From Candidatus Falkowiibacteriota bacterium (lineage in GTDB: Bacteria; Patescibacteriota; Patescibacteriia; Patescibacteriales; UBA12465): a DNA stretch of 25,808 nt. Made by a program: the position numbers and the translations under genes. The DNA lies in contig CAIZYV010000073.1 of assembly GCA_903937325.1 (NCBI GenBank), positions 1 to 25,808 on the forward strand. Reading direction: 5' to 3'. Under the pieces are notes generated by a model, which saw only the letters and a list, made by a program, of their open reading frames with translations, did no database searches and had not been told where the DNA came from. Position 1 is the stretch's first letter. Every line of letters begins with the position of its first letter. Below, in pieces: positions 8,661-15,840 of the stretch.

Positions 8661-8692
8661 TAAAAGAGCTATCCGACCGGATAGCTCTTTTA
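8661..8692. terminator. Symmetric terminator between convergent operons
   Basis: A perfect 14-bp inverted repeat (TAAAAGAGCTATCC and its complement) with a 4-base GACC loop. The A-tract and T-tract are inside the stem, so the hairpin can work in both directions, for the acyl-CoA ligase operon on the plus strand and copA on the minus strand. Confidence 0.88.
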
Positions 8693-8708
8693 TGAAACTA
8701 ATGTTTTT

Positions 8709-10943
8709 TTATAATTTTTTGCTTCTTAAGCGCAGAGAGTTTAAGACTACCGATACGCTACTAAAAGCCATGGCAGCGCCAGCAAAAGCAGGGTTAAGAG
8801 TTAAGCCGAATAAGGGATATAAAGCTCCGGCGGCTAATGGTATACCGACCAAATTATAAATAGAAGCCCAAAAAAGATTTTCTTTAACGGTGCGAAAAGT
8901 TAGCCTAGCTAAATGTATGGCTTTGGCCGCTTTGCTTAAATCTCCTTTCATTAAAACAATGCCGGCAGTGGCCATAGCGACATCTGTTCCTGTCGCCATT
9001 GCTAGTCCACTGTCTGCTTGTGCTAGAGCGGGGGCATCGTTTATTCCATCTCCGAGCATAGCGACTTTGTGTCCTTGTTTTTGCAATTCTTCGATTATGC
9101 CGGCTTTATCCGCTGGTAAAACATCTGCTCGCACATCTTCAATGCCAGCTTGTTTGGCAATTTTAGTGGCCGCAGCGTAATGATCGCCAGTGAGCATGAT
9201 GATTTTTAATCCTTGTTTTTTCAAATCATTAATAGCCGCTGCCGCTTCCGGCTTAATCTCATCACTGCAAGCAATTCGTCCACTGATTTTATTATCGATT
9301 ATTATATCAATGAGGGTATCGCCTTGATAGCGTTTTTCTTTTAACCAAATATCATTTTCTTCGCTGCTTTTTTTGATTGTAATTTTTTTTCCATCTATCT
9401 CGGCACTGACGCCGCTGCCGCTTTCTGCTTGGAAATTATCAATTTTTCTGCTTTGAAAATTTAATTTTTTGTCGACGGCGGCATCGATGATTGCTTTAGC
9501 GATTGGATGTTCGGAGAATTTCTCCACGGCCGCGACTATTGATAAAAGTTCGTCTTCGTTTATTTTATCGTCTAAGACTTTTATTGCGCTAACTTTTATT
9601 TTTCCGCTGCTGATAGTGCCAGTTTTATCCATTACTACCGTGTCTATTTGTCGGAGTTTTTCTAGGGCTTCGGCGTTTTTTATAAAGATGCCGTTTTTAG
9701 CGCCGCGGCCAATGGCCACCATTAAAGCCGTTGGTGTCGCTAAGCCGAGGGCACAGGGGCAGGCAATAACTAGAACGCCGATGAGAGAAGAGATAGCAGC
9801 ACTTAATGCCTGGTTGTAACCGATGCTTGGAATGCCAAAAAATAACCAACTCAGAGCGGAGATAAAAGCAATAGCAAGAACTATCGGTACAAAAACAGCT
9901 GCAATTTTATCGGTTAGATTCTGGATGGGTGCGCGGCTGTTTTGTGCTTTTTTTACCATCTCAATAATCTTTGCCAGAACTGTGTCGGAACCGATTTTTT
10001 CTGCACGTATAATTATTGATCCTTGACGGTTGATTGTGCCAGCAATGATCGCGTCACCTATGTTTTTTTCGGCTGGCATCGCTTCGCCGCTAATCATTGA
10101 TTCGTCGATACTAGAGGAACCGCTAATGACGAGTCCGTCAATTGGTATTTTCATCCCAGGCTTTATTATTAAACGGTCGCCTATTTTGATTTTATCTATT
10201 GATATTTCCTCTTCTCCATCGTTGGTCTGTCGATAAGCGCGATCGGGTTGTAGGGATATAAGGGCGCGAATAGCGGCACCACTACGCCGCTTGGCTTTTT
10301 TTTCTAAATATTTTCCCAACAAAACAAAGCCGATAACGACGATAGTAGCATCAAAATAATAATGACCAGATAAACTGAAACGCGAGCCTATATTTGGAAA
10401 AAGAAAAAGGGTGAGACTATAAAAATAAGCACCGGCCGTTCCTAGTCCGATGAGCGTATCCATATTAGCGTTGCCGTAGTGGAAGAAGCGACCAAGTGCT
10501 GTGAGAAAATGCCGCCCTGGTCCAAAAATTATTACACTGGCGCTGACGAGCATAAAAATATTCATTGCCGCCATCGGCAAGGGCAGGGAGGGCAAAAAAT
10601 TAAAATTATTCGCCGCTATATCATAAATCATAACCAAGAAGACAAAGATTGTTATTGGTACAGTGAAAAAAAATCCGTCTTCACCAACTTTGTCTTCTTC
10701 TTTGTTCTCTTCTATTTTTTTTATATTCTCGCTTATGTTATCTAAAGAGTAACCAAATTTTTTTAATTCTTTATTTATAGTGCTTAGCGAGGTAATAGCC
10801 GAATCAAATTCTATTTCCGCTTCTTCGCTGGCATAATTTATATTGGTTTTTTTTATACCTGGTAGTTTTGCCAATTTTGTTTTTATTATTTGTGAACAGC
10901 TTGCGCAATGCATGCCATGCACAGAATAGTTATTACTGTGCAT
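8709..10943 (-). CDS. copA: Cu(I)-exporting P1B-type ATPase CopA
   Basis: This pump uses ATP to export Cu(I) from the cytosol. One N-terminal HMA metal-binding domain has GMHCASC at 10-16 (Cys13, Cys16). Eight membrane helices follow, near 91-110, 125-140, 161-182, 196-214, 348-370, 379-402, 690-708 and 716-737. The transport site is CPC at 395-397 in helix 6, with Tyr696-Asn697 in helix 7 and the MxxSS pattern (Met725 to Ser729) in helix 8, the set typical of Cu(I) pumps. Catalytic parts are the actuator SGE (285-287), phosphorylated Asp439 in DKTGT, the nucleotide-binding SEHP (477-480), TGD (585-587) and GDGINDAPA (631-639). It is five bases downstream of the DUF305 gene and is last in the copper operon. 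A length of 744 with one HMA domain is ordinary. Confidence 0.97.
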   Translation of the reverse strand: MHSNNYSVHGMHCASCSQIIKTKLAKLPGIKKTNINYASEEAEIEFDSAITSLSTINKELKKFGYSLDNISENIKKIEENKEEDKVGEDGFFFTVPITIFVFLVMIYDIAANNFNFLPSLPLPMAAMNIFMLVSASVIIFGPGRHFLTALGRFFHYGNANMDTLIGLGTAGAYFYSLTLFLFPNIGSRFSLSGHYYFDATIVVIGFVLLGKYLEKKAKRRSGAAIRALISLQPDRAYRQTNDGEEEISIDKIKIGDRLIIKPGMKIPIDGLVISGSSSIDESMISGEAMPAEKNIGDAIIAGTINRQGSIIIRAEKIGSDTVLAKIIEMVKKAQNSRAPIQNLTDKIAAVFVPIVLAIAFISALSWLFFGIPSIGYNQALSAAISSLIGVLVIACPCALGLATPTALMVAIGRGAKNGIFIKNAEALEKLRQIDTVVMDKTGTISSGKIKVSAIKVLDDKINEDELLSIVAAVEKFSEHPIAKAIIDAAVDKKLNFQSRKIDNFQAESGSGVSAEIDGKKITIKKSSEENDIWLKEKRYQGDTLIDIIIDNKISGRIACSDEIKPEAAAAINDLKKQGLKIIMLTGDHYAAATKIAKQAGIEDVRADVLPADKAGIIEELQKQGHKVAMLGDGINDAPALAQADSGLAMATGTDVAMATAGIVLMKGDLSKAAKAIHLARLTFRTVKENLFWASIYNLVGIPLAAGALYPLFGLTLNPAFAGAAMAFSSVSVVLNSLRLRSKKL

Positions 10944-10948
10944 ATGTT

Positions 10949-11512
10949 TTAAATTTTATACCAGTCTTTACGCCAACTTTGCAGTTGTTCCAGGCTTGTT
11001 GATAAAAATAAGGAAACGGCGTCGGCGTTATCTAATATAGCAGATCGGCTCGATTTTAATTTTACTTCGGTTGTCATTTGCAGCCCGGTTTGATGGTGAG
11101 CTATTAAAGCGTTGAGAAAACGCAAATCGGAAGTATCATCTGCTTGTCCTAAGTTAACGACTTTTGGCGAAGATACTTGGCGTGTGTCGCCGTACCAATC
11201 TTTTTTAAATCGATATAATCCAGCTATTGCTGTCGGTTCATTAGCGATAATTTCAGTGGCCAGATTTTTAATTTCTTGATGCTGTCCATTTACTAAAGCC
11301 TGTTCGGCTAACTTGATGGCACCGAGATGGTGGCTGATCATAGCGTTTAAATAGCGTCTATCTAGAAAGAAATCAGCTTCGCCGAGGTCCATTTTTGATT
11401 TATTATACATTTGCTCCGTATAATCGCTAGTTGTCGAATAGCCGATGCCAATGCCTATCATAAGAGTGATAGCAGCGAGACCGATACTTAAATATATAGA
11501 AATTTTTTTCAT
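10949..11512 (-). CDS. DUF305 protein with two internal repeats
   Basis: This is an exported or membrane-anchored helical protein of the DUF305 family, often found with copper-resistance genes; its biochemical role is not established. An N-terminal hydrophobic segment (about 5-24) is an anchor or signal. The rest is a visible two-fold repeat. The first unit runs from DRRYLNAMISHH (His61-His62) to FKKDWYG. The second runs from DLRFLNALIAHH (His139-His140) to WRKDWYK. The paired His-His motifs and nearby Glu/Met residues could bind metal (inference). It starts nine bases after the fusion protein stop and ends five bases before copA, so it is in the same transcript. No Shine-Dalgarno motif is visible. 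Confidence 0.88.
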   Translation of the reverse strand: MKKISIYLSIGLAAITLMIGIGIGYSTTSDYTEQMYNKSKMDLGEADFFLDRRYLNAMISHHLGAIKLAEQALVNGQHQEIKNLATEIIANEPTAIAGLYRFKKDWYGDTRQVSSPKVVNLGQADDTSDLRFLNALIAHHQTGLQMTTEVKLKSSRSAILDNADAVSLFLSTSLEQLQSWRKDWYKI

Positions 11513-11521
11513 ATTTTTTAA

Positions 11522-12949
11522 TTATTTACAGCCGTTTATATTACAAACGGGCAATTTATTTTCTTCTGTTGTTGATCGTAGATCCGTATTACTGGCGTCT
11601 TCACTACTTCCTTTTTCTTTTTCTGAAATGATATTGATGACGCCGTTATACATACCCATCGAACAACTGAATTTAATTTTTCCATTTGCCGGAGCCATAA
11701 ATTCAATAATATTTTCCCCCTTTTTCAGTTGTTGATTTATTTTTAAAGAGGGGACGATTAAGCTGCTGGCGCAAGAATAGGGAGAAGTGCTGTTTATAAT
11801 CCAGCGCACTGGTCGGTTAGCTTCAATTTGAAAATTATTAGGACTATAACCGCTATTGTTTTGTGTCATCTTAATAATTTGAACTTCACTTACCTGGCTG
11901 CTTGTAGTCTTATTTATTGCTTGCGACTCTGTGTGTAAAAGCAAAACTTTATAAGCATTATTAAAGTTAAAGAGGCCGAAGATAATGATAATCGCACCAG
12001 ATATTTTTAAGAATAAGCTGTAATTTTTACCTTTTATCATCGCCACTAATCCGCCTAAGCCGATTAAGCCGATACTGGTGCCGATGGCAAAAACAGCCAT
12101 AGTTATACCGCCACTTAAAAAGTTGCCGCTGCTAAGAGCATAAAGTTGTATTGATTGAGTAAAGCCGCAAGGTAGAAAAAAAGATAAGGCGCCGGCAGCA
12201 ATCGCGCCGGCTGGGTGAAAACGTTTATTTTTATTGTGCCCGGGAATAATTTTTGCGATATGTTTTGGTAGGCTGAAACTGAATTTTCTGAGAATGGGGA
12301 AGACGTCGATAATTTGTAGTCCTAATAAAATAATAAAAATTCCAATAAACAGTGTTAACCAGGCGCTAGCGACAGAAGATATTTTTAAAATTGAACCAAG
12401 GCCGCCAAGCAAGCCTCCGAAAAGAAAAAAGCCAGCAACCCGACCGATGTTAAAATATAAATGTGGTAGAAATTTACGGGCGCGTGAAGCTTCGGGGTGT
12501 CTTTTTGCATAATCAGTCGCTAGTGCCAAGACTATACCGCCGACTAGAGCCATGCAAGTAGATAATCCGGCAATAAGGCCGATTATCCAGATTCCTCCCC
12601 AACTTAAAGTGTTTGCATTAAATCCTTCTGAGTTTTGCGGCCAGACGCCATAGTTAAGAGCGAGAGAGACGATGATTGCCGCTACTAAAGCAATGACAAG
12701 ATCGCGCCATTTATTTTTGTCTGTTTGTTTAGCTTTAGTATCTCCTTCTAAATCATAACCCAGAGATTGGAGTTCTCGTTTGATTATTTCTTTATTTGGC
12801 TCTATACCTTCGTAATCTATTTCCGCTTGGCCGCGTCGATGGCTAACATTTACCGCTTTGATGCCGGGCAGGGCAGAGAGTTTTTCTTCGCTTAATATTT
12901 CGCAGGCTTTGCAATGTAATCCACTTATTTTTATTATCTGCTTGGGCAT
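11522..12949 (-). CDS. Copper fusion protein: HMA + DsbD/UreH-like membrane domain + cupredoxin-like domain
   Basis: Three modules are joined in one 475-residue chain. Residues 1-70 are an HMA heavy-metal domain with GLHCKAC (Cys13, Cys16). Residues 83-335 are a multi-helix membrane domain of the DsbD/CcdA or TauE-UreH type, with conserved cysteines Cys132 (STCMALVGG) and Cys261 (LPCGFT). Residues 355-442 are a cupredoxin-like domain whose end (CSMGMYNG, Cys429, Met431, Met433) and Cys393 look like copper ligands. The C-terminus adds another pair, Cys469 and Cys474. The chain links a cytosolic-type copper chaperone to an external copper-binding domain, so copper handover or thiol-redox support of export is plausible, but transport is not proven. 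It is second in the operon, after csoR, with candidate control repeats in its leader. TauE/SafE-type naming in databases would not imply sulfite export. Confidence 0.88.
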   Translation of the reverse strand: MPKQIIKISGLHCKACEILSEEKLSALPGIKAVNVSHRRGQAEIDYEGIEPNKEIIKRELQSLGYDLEGDTKAKQTDKNKWRDLVIALVAAIIVSLALNYGVWPQNSEGFNANTLSWGGIWIIGLIAGLSTCMALVGGIVLALATDYAKRHPEASRARKFLPHLYFNIGRVAGFFLFGGLLGGLGSILKISSVASAWLTLFIGIFIILLGLQIIDVFPILRKFSFSLPKHIAKIIPGHNKNKRFHPAGAIAAGALSFFLPCGFTQSIQLYALSSGNFLSGGITMAVFAIGTSIGLIGLGGLVAMIKGKNYSLFLKISGAIIIIFGLFNFNNAYKVLLLHTESQAINKTTSSQVSEVQIIKMTQNNSGYSPNNFQIEANRPVRWIINSTSPYSCASSLIVPSLKINQQLKKGENIIEFMAPANGKIKFSCSMGMYNGVINIISEKEKGSSEDASNTDLRSTTEENKLPVCNINGCK

Positions 12950-12975
12950 ATATAAAATTTAGCCTAAGATATGTC

Positions 12976-13001
12976 GGCGCCCCATTATCGCGACGCCCCA
13001 T
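12976..13001. repeat. Direct repeats overlapping a candidate promoter of the copper structural genes
   Basis: CGCCCCAT occurs at 12978-12985 and 12994-13001, a spacing of 16 bases, in otherwise AT-rich DNA. GTCGGCG and CGCGAC in the same stretch also form a partial inverted repeat. On the minus strand a GATAAT hexamer (12984-12989) sits between the repeats and could be the -10 of the fusion-protein gene, with no good -35. GC-rich repeats at a copper promoter suggest a second CsoR-type operator, but the operator call is inference. Confidence 0.45.
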
Positions 13002-13014
13002 ATTTTCAGGCTCT

Positions 13015-13287
13015 CTATTTATTGGCTAATTTATTTACTTTAAGGATTTCCTCAGTCATGCGTTTTTGGATTTTTTCGTTGTTTGAGGACATGGCGTGCT
13101 TGAAGCAGGTATTAAGATGATTATCTAGGAGCATTTGGTGAGCCGATTTAAGCAGACCGACAGCGGCAAGATTTTGTTGCATTATATCAATGCAATATTT
13201 TTCTGTTTCTACCATTTCGATAAGCTTATCACTTAAGCTGCGCACTTTTTTAAAATTGATAAGAATTTTTTGTTTTTCTTTGGTCAT
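13015..13287 (-). CDS. csoR: CsoR-family copper-sensing repressor
   Basis: This is a helical-bundle transcriptional repressor that releases DNA on binding Cu(I). The 90-residue chain carries the Cu(I) ligand set Cys32 (in KYCID), His57 and Cys61 (in DNHLNTC). The spacing (25 and 4) is identical to Cys36, His61 and Cys65 of Mycobacterium tuberculosis CsoR. I chose ATG 13287, which gives the usual family length. The upstream in-frame ATG at 13386 would add 33 residues and would have to be transcribed from upstream of the well-formed promoter. It lies directly upstream of the copper fusion gene on the same strand (65 bases between), and its own promoter holds a matching palindrome, so it should repress itself and probably the operon. 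The stop codon is TAG. Confidence 0.95.
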   Translation of the reverse strand: MTKEKQKILINFKKVRSLSDKLIEMVETEKYCIDIMQQNLAAVGLLKSAHQMLLDNHLNTCFKHAMSSNNEKIQKRMTEEILKVNKLANK

Positions 13288-13303
13288 ATTATTATATTTT
13301 AAT

Positions 13304-13318
13304 ACCTGGGGGGCAGGT
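13304..13318. promoter_or_regulatory. Candidate CsoR operator
   Basis: An inverted repeat ACCTG-GGGGG-CAGGT with a G/C-only core lies at the predicted start site and early leader of csoR (17-31 bases before its ATG). CsoR operators are known as short palindromes with G/C tracts, so autoregulation is likely; specificity is inferred from context. Confidence 0.62.
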
Positions 13319-13324
13319 GTTTGA

Positions 13325-13353
13325 ATTGTATCATTTTCTTTTTTAAAAGACAA
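13325..13353 (-). promoter_or_regulatory. csoR promoter
   Basis: On the minus strand, TTGTCT (13348-13353) and TACAAT (13325-13330) are separated by exactly 17 bases, with an extended TG motif before the -10. The predicted start near 13318 falls on the ACCTG/CAGGT palindrome. This placement supports the 90-residue CsoR start at 13287. Confidence 0.68.
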
Positions 13354-13403
13354 GAAGCCCTTCGCTTGGGTGGGCTGCTTGCACATTTTTCCTTATTTAC
13401 TAC

Positions 13404-13432
13404 TTGACGAGATATTAGTTTATTGATAAACT
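13404..13432 (+). promoter_or_regulatory. marR operon promoter
   Basis: TTGACG (13404-13409) and TAAACT (13427-13432) are separated by 17 bases, with TG one base before the -10. The predicted start near 13439 leaves about 15 untranslated bases before the ATG at 13454. Confidence 0.62.
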
Positions 13433-13433
13433 A
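13416..13433. promoter_or_regulatory. Candidate MarR operator, 18-bp perfect palindrome
   Basis: TAGTTTAT-TG-ATAAACTA has perfect 8-bp arms and covers the -10 of the marR promoter. MarR proteins typically bind 16-20 bp palindromes at their own promoter. A degenerate second half-site (TTTAACTA, 13444-13451) lies just before the start codon and could allow a second dimer to bind. Confidence 0.68.
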
Positions 13434-13453
13434 TATTTTCATGTTTAACTAAT

Positions 13454-13945
13454 ATGAAGCAGATAATCTATAATCAAATAGAAGAACATCGCCTGGCTGG
13501 CTGGCTCGTCTTTAGTGCTATGCGGCTTGAAGCTTTAGCTGATCGTTTTATGTTGAAGCCTTTGGGTTTGAGCACGGCCAGTTTTCGTATCCTTATGATC
13601 TTAGATTCTCTAGGGCCGCAGGCACCTTCGGAAATTATAGATCTTCTCGGTAGCAGTAAATCTAATCTGGCTCAACGGCTTAGCCTTTTAAGCCGCCATT
13701 CTTTTATCGAGCTCTCTCATAAGACTGGTGAAGATAAGCGTCGAGCTTCTGCTCGCATTACCCCATTGGGACTGCAACGCTTACAAAGTGCCAGAAAAAT
13801 GTTTAAAAAACATAATTTACATATTGAAAATTATTTTAGCGCTAAAGAAATGCAAGATTTTCTGCGTTTGACTCGCAAGCTTAACGAAGGCTTGGATAAA
13901 TGTGAAATCAGCATTAAAAAATATTATGAAGAAAATAAATCTTAA
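13454..13945 (+). CDS. MarR-family transcriptional regulator
   Basis: This is a winged-helix regulator, probably a repressor of the following efflux genes. The 163-residue protein has the MarR layout: an N-terminal dimerisation helix, a helix-turn-helix with recognition region around SSKSNLAQRLSLLSRHSF, a wing with the family signature DKRRASARITPLG, and C-terminal dimer helices. The 3' end overlaps the adaptor gene start by 20 bases, so they are one operon. A perfect palindrome over its -10 element supports autorepression. It is transcribed divergently from csoR, with predicted start sites about 120 bases apart. The effector is not predictable; only one cysteine (near the C-terminus, Cys151) is present, so a simple redox switch through a cysteine pair within one subunit is unlikely. 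Confidence 0.92.
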   Translation: MKQIIYNQIEEHRLAGWLVFSAMRLEALADRFMLKPLGLSTASFRILMILDSLGPQAPSEIIDLLGSSKSNLAQRLSLLSRHSFIELSHKTGEDKRRASARITPLGLQRLQSARKMFKKHNLHIENYFSAKEMQDFLRLTRKLNEGLDKCEISIKKYYEENKS

Positions 13946-15836
13946 ACTATCTTTCCTGCTTCTGTCGTTGACTATTTTATTGTCGGCCTGCGGCAAATCA
14001 GCAGAAGTACCCTCAGTTGTTACCCCAGCTGTTTCCGTTCAGGCTCGGAGTGTCGCCGATAGCCGGGAAATAAAACAAGAATTAGAATATCCGGCAATCG
14101 TGGCGGCTTCTACTGAGGCAAAATTAATTGCTAAAAGTTCTGGTACTCTGTCTGGCGCTGATTTTACTGTTGGGCAAACGGTTAGCGTTGGTCAGAGTCT
14201 AGCTAAAATAGATGAGATTGGTTCTGCTGGTTTTAACGCCGGCGGTGTTAATAGTAACCAGGTAAAACAGGCTATTATTGCGACTGAGCAGGCACAAGCC
14301 TCTTATCTTTTGGCGCGGTCAAATTACGATAATATGCTGGTTTCTTCGGCTAAGGATCTCCGCCAGGCGGAGATTGCCCGCGATCAAGCGGCCAAAGGTC
14401 AAAGTAATTTTGATATAAGCGCCAGTGAGAGTTTAAAAAGTGCGGAGTTAGCTTATGAGACTGCAAAAATAGCCGCCGAACAGGCGCGTTTAACTATGGT
14501 TAATCGAGAAAAGCAATTGACTCAGAGTGTTGGTGATTCTCGGGATAATGCCGATTTAGCCGCTTCTACTGCTGCTAATACAGTTAGCAGTGTTTTAACG
14601 GGAATTAATAATTTAGCTGGTTTTGATAATAATAATGTTATCAGTATTTCTTATCGTGCTAATCTCGGCGCACTGGAATCTTCTTCTTATAACCAATCTG
14701 ACAATGCCTATCAAGCCGCTAAAGATCATTATGATCAATATTTAAAACAAAGCTTCAGTGATGTCGATGTCCGTATTCAGTCGGTGCTTGCTATGGTCGA
14801 AAAAACCAAACTTTTAGCCGACGCCGCTAAATATCTTTTTGATAAGAGTATTCCTTCATCTAATCTGCCACAATCTTCTGCGGTTGGTGTGTCTTTGACT
14901 GGTTTGCAATCAGCCGCCTCCGGCTATCAGGCACAACTTAATGCTCTTTTGGCGCAGGTCCACGGTGCTGAGCAAGCTTTAGCTAACGTCGCTTTAAATA
15001 ATGACGGTACCTCGGATACCTTGAAGCAATCTTATGAACTGGCGAAGAAGCAGGAAGCGAGTGCTGCTCAAAACCTAAATAATCTCAAAGCAGGCAATAA
15101 CAGCCAGCAGGATCAGGCTGGCTTTGGTGTTAATCTGGCGCAGAATCAATATGAAAATTTGCAAGTAAAAATTAATTCTCAGATTTTTGCCGCGAAGATG
15201 CAGGCGGATACGGCACAGTTGCAGTATAATAACGCCTCTTTATCTTTGCAGAGTCTTTATGATATTCATTCTTTAGTTTCGCCGATTGCTGGCGTTGTCA
15301 CGCAAAAATTGGCGTCTAATGGTGATACTGTTAGCGCCGGTCAGATTGTTGCAATTGTCAGTCAGACTGATAGTTTGAAGATAAAATTTTTTGTAGAAGC
15401 GGAATATATATTGGATATGAAATTAGGCAAGAGTGTCCAGGTGCTCAGTGCCGAAGGCAAGAGTTATAACGGCTTGATATCTTCGGTATCCGCCCAAGCA
15501 GATAATGCCACTAAGCGCTTTCAGATAGAAGTACAGTTGGATGGTGAAGAAAAGCCGCTATTAGGTACAGTTGTTAATGTTAAAATATCTTTATCTAAAA
15601 GCGTCGATATCGGTGCCGGTAGCGTTATCGTCCCTTTATCATCTATTGAAATAGGTCAGAACGGTAATTATCTTTTTTTGGCGGAAAATAATATAGCTAA
15701 GAAAGTGCCAGTGGAACTGCAAAATGTTTTAGGTGAAATGGCTCAGGTTAAATTTCAGGCTGCTGATGAAGCTTTAATTATTATCGGCGGCAATAAATTT
15801 TTACACGACGGAGACAGCGTTGAAATTACTAAGTAA
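13926..15836 (+). CDS. Lipoprotein HlyD/RND efflux adaptor with long helical hairpin
   Basis: This is the membrane-fusion subunit for the RND pump encoded next. The N-terminus is a lipoprotein signal: Lys-Lys, a hydrophobic core and the lipobox LSAC, with Cys22 as the lipidation site, so the mature protein should be anchored on the outer face of the membrane. First lipoyl half about 50-95 (including FTVGQTVSVGQSLAKI), long coiled-coil region about 98-435, second lipoyl half about 441-475 (SPIAGVVTQKL, NGDTVSAGQIV), then beta-barrel and membrane-proximal domains. I chose ATG 13926 because it begins directly at the signal peptide; ATG 13902 in the same frame would add eight residues. At 636 residues it is far longer than AcrA (about 397), with the excess in the hairpin. 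The stop is four bases before the permease ATG. Confidence 0.92.
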   Translation: MKKINLKLSFLLLSLTILLSACGKSAEVPSVVTPAVSVQARSVADSREIKQELEYPAIVAASTEAKLIAKSSGTLSGADFTVGQTVSVGQSLAKIDEIGSAGFNAGGVNSNQVKQAIIATEQAQASYLLARSNYDNMLVSSAKDLRQAEIARDQAAKGQSNFDISASESLKSAELAYETAKIAAEQARLTMVNREKQLTQSVGDSRDNADLAASTAANTVSSVLTGINNLAGFDNNNVISISYRANLGALESSSYNQSDNAYQAAKDHYDQYLKQSFSDVDVRIQSVLAMVEKTKLLADAAKYLFDKSIPSSNLPQSSAVGVSLTGLQSAASGYQAQLNALLAQVHGAEQALANVALNNDGTSDTLKQSYELAKKQEASAAQNLNNLKAGNNSQQDQAGFGVNLAQNQYENLQVKINSQIFAAKMQADTAQLQYNNASLSLQSLYDIHSLVSPIAGVVTQKLASNGDTVSAGQIVAIVSQTDSLKIKFFVEAEYILDMKLGKSVQVLSAEGKSYNGLISSVSAQADNATKRFQIEVQLDGEEKPLLGTVVNVKISLSKSVDIGAGSVIVPLSSIEIGQNGNYLFLAENNIAKKVPVELQNVLGEMAQVKFQAADEALIIIGGNKFLHDGDSVEITK

Positions 15837-15840
15837 TAAT

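Noticed and set aside
8890..10745. Several plus-strand ORFs opposite copA
   Set aside because: They are antisense shadows of an intact P-type ATPase and show no family features.
13353..13381. Inverted repeat AAGAAGCCC/GGGCTGCTT as a terminator
   Set aside because: It has a mismatch, no T-tract directly after it on the plus strand, and no gene upstream to terminate; it overlaps the csoR -35.
13288..13386. 33-residue N-terminal extension of CsoR
   Set aside because: CsoR proteins are about 90 residues, and the extension covers a good promoter and the candidate operator.
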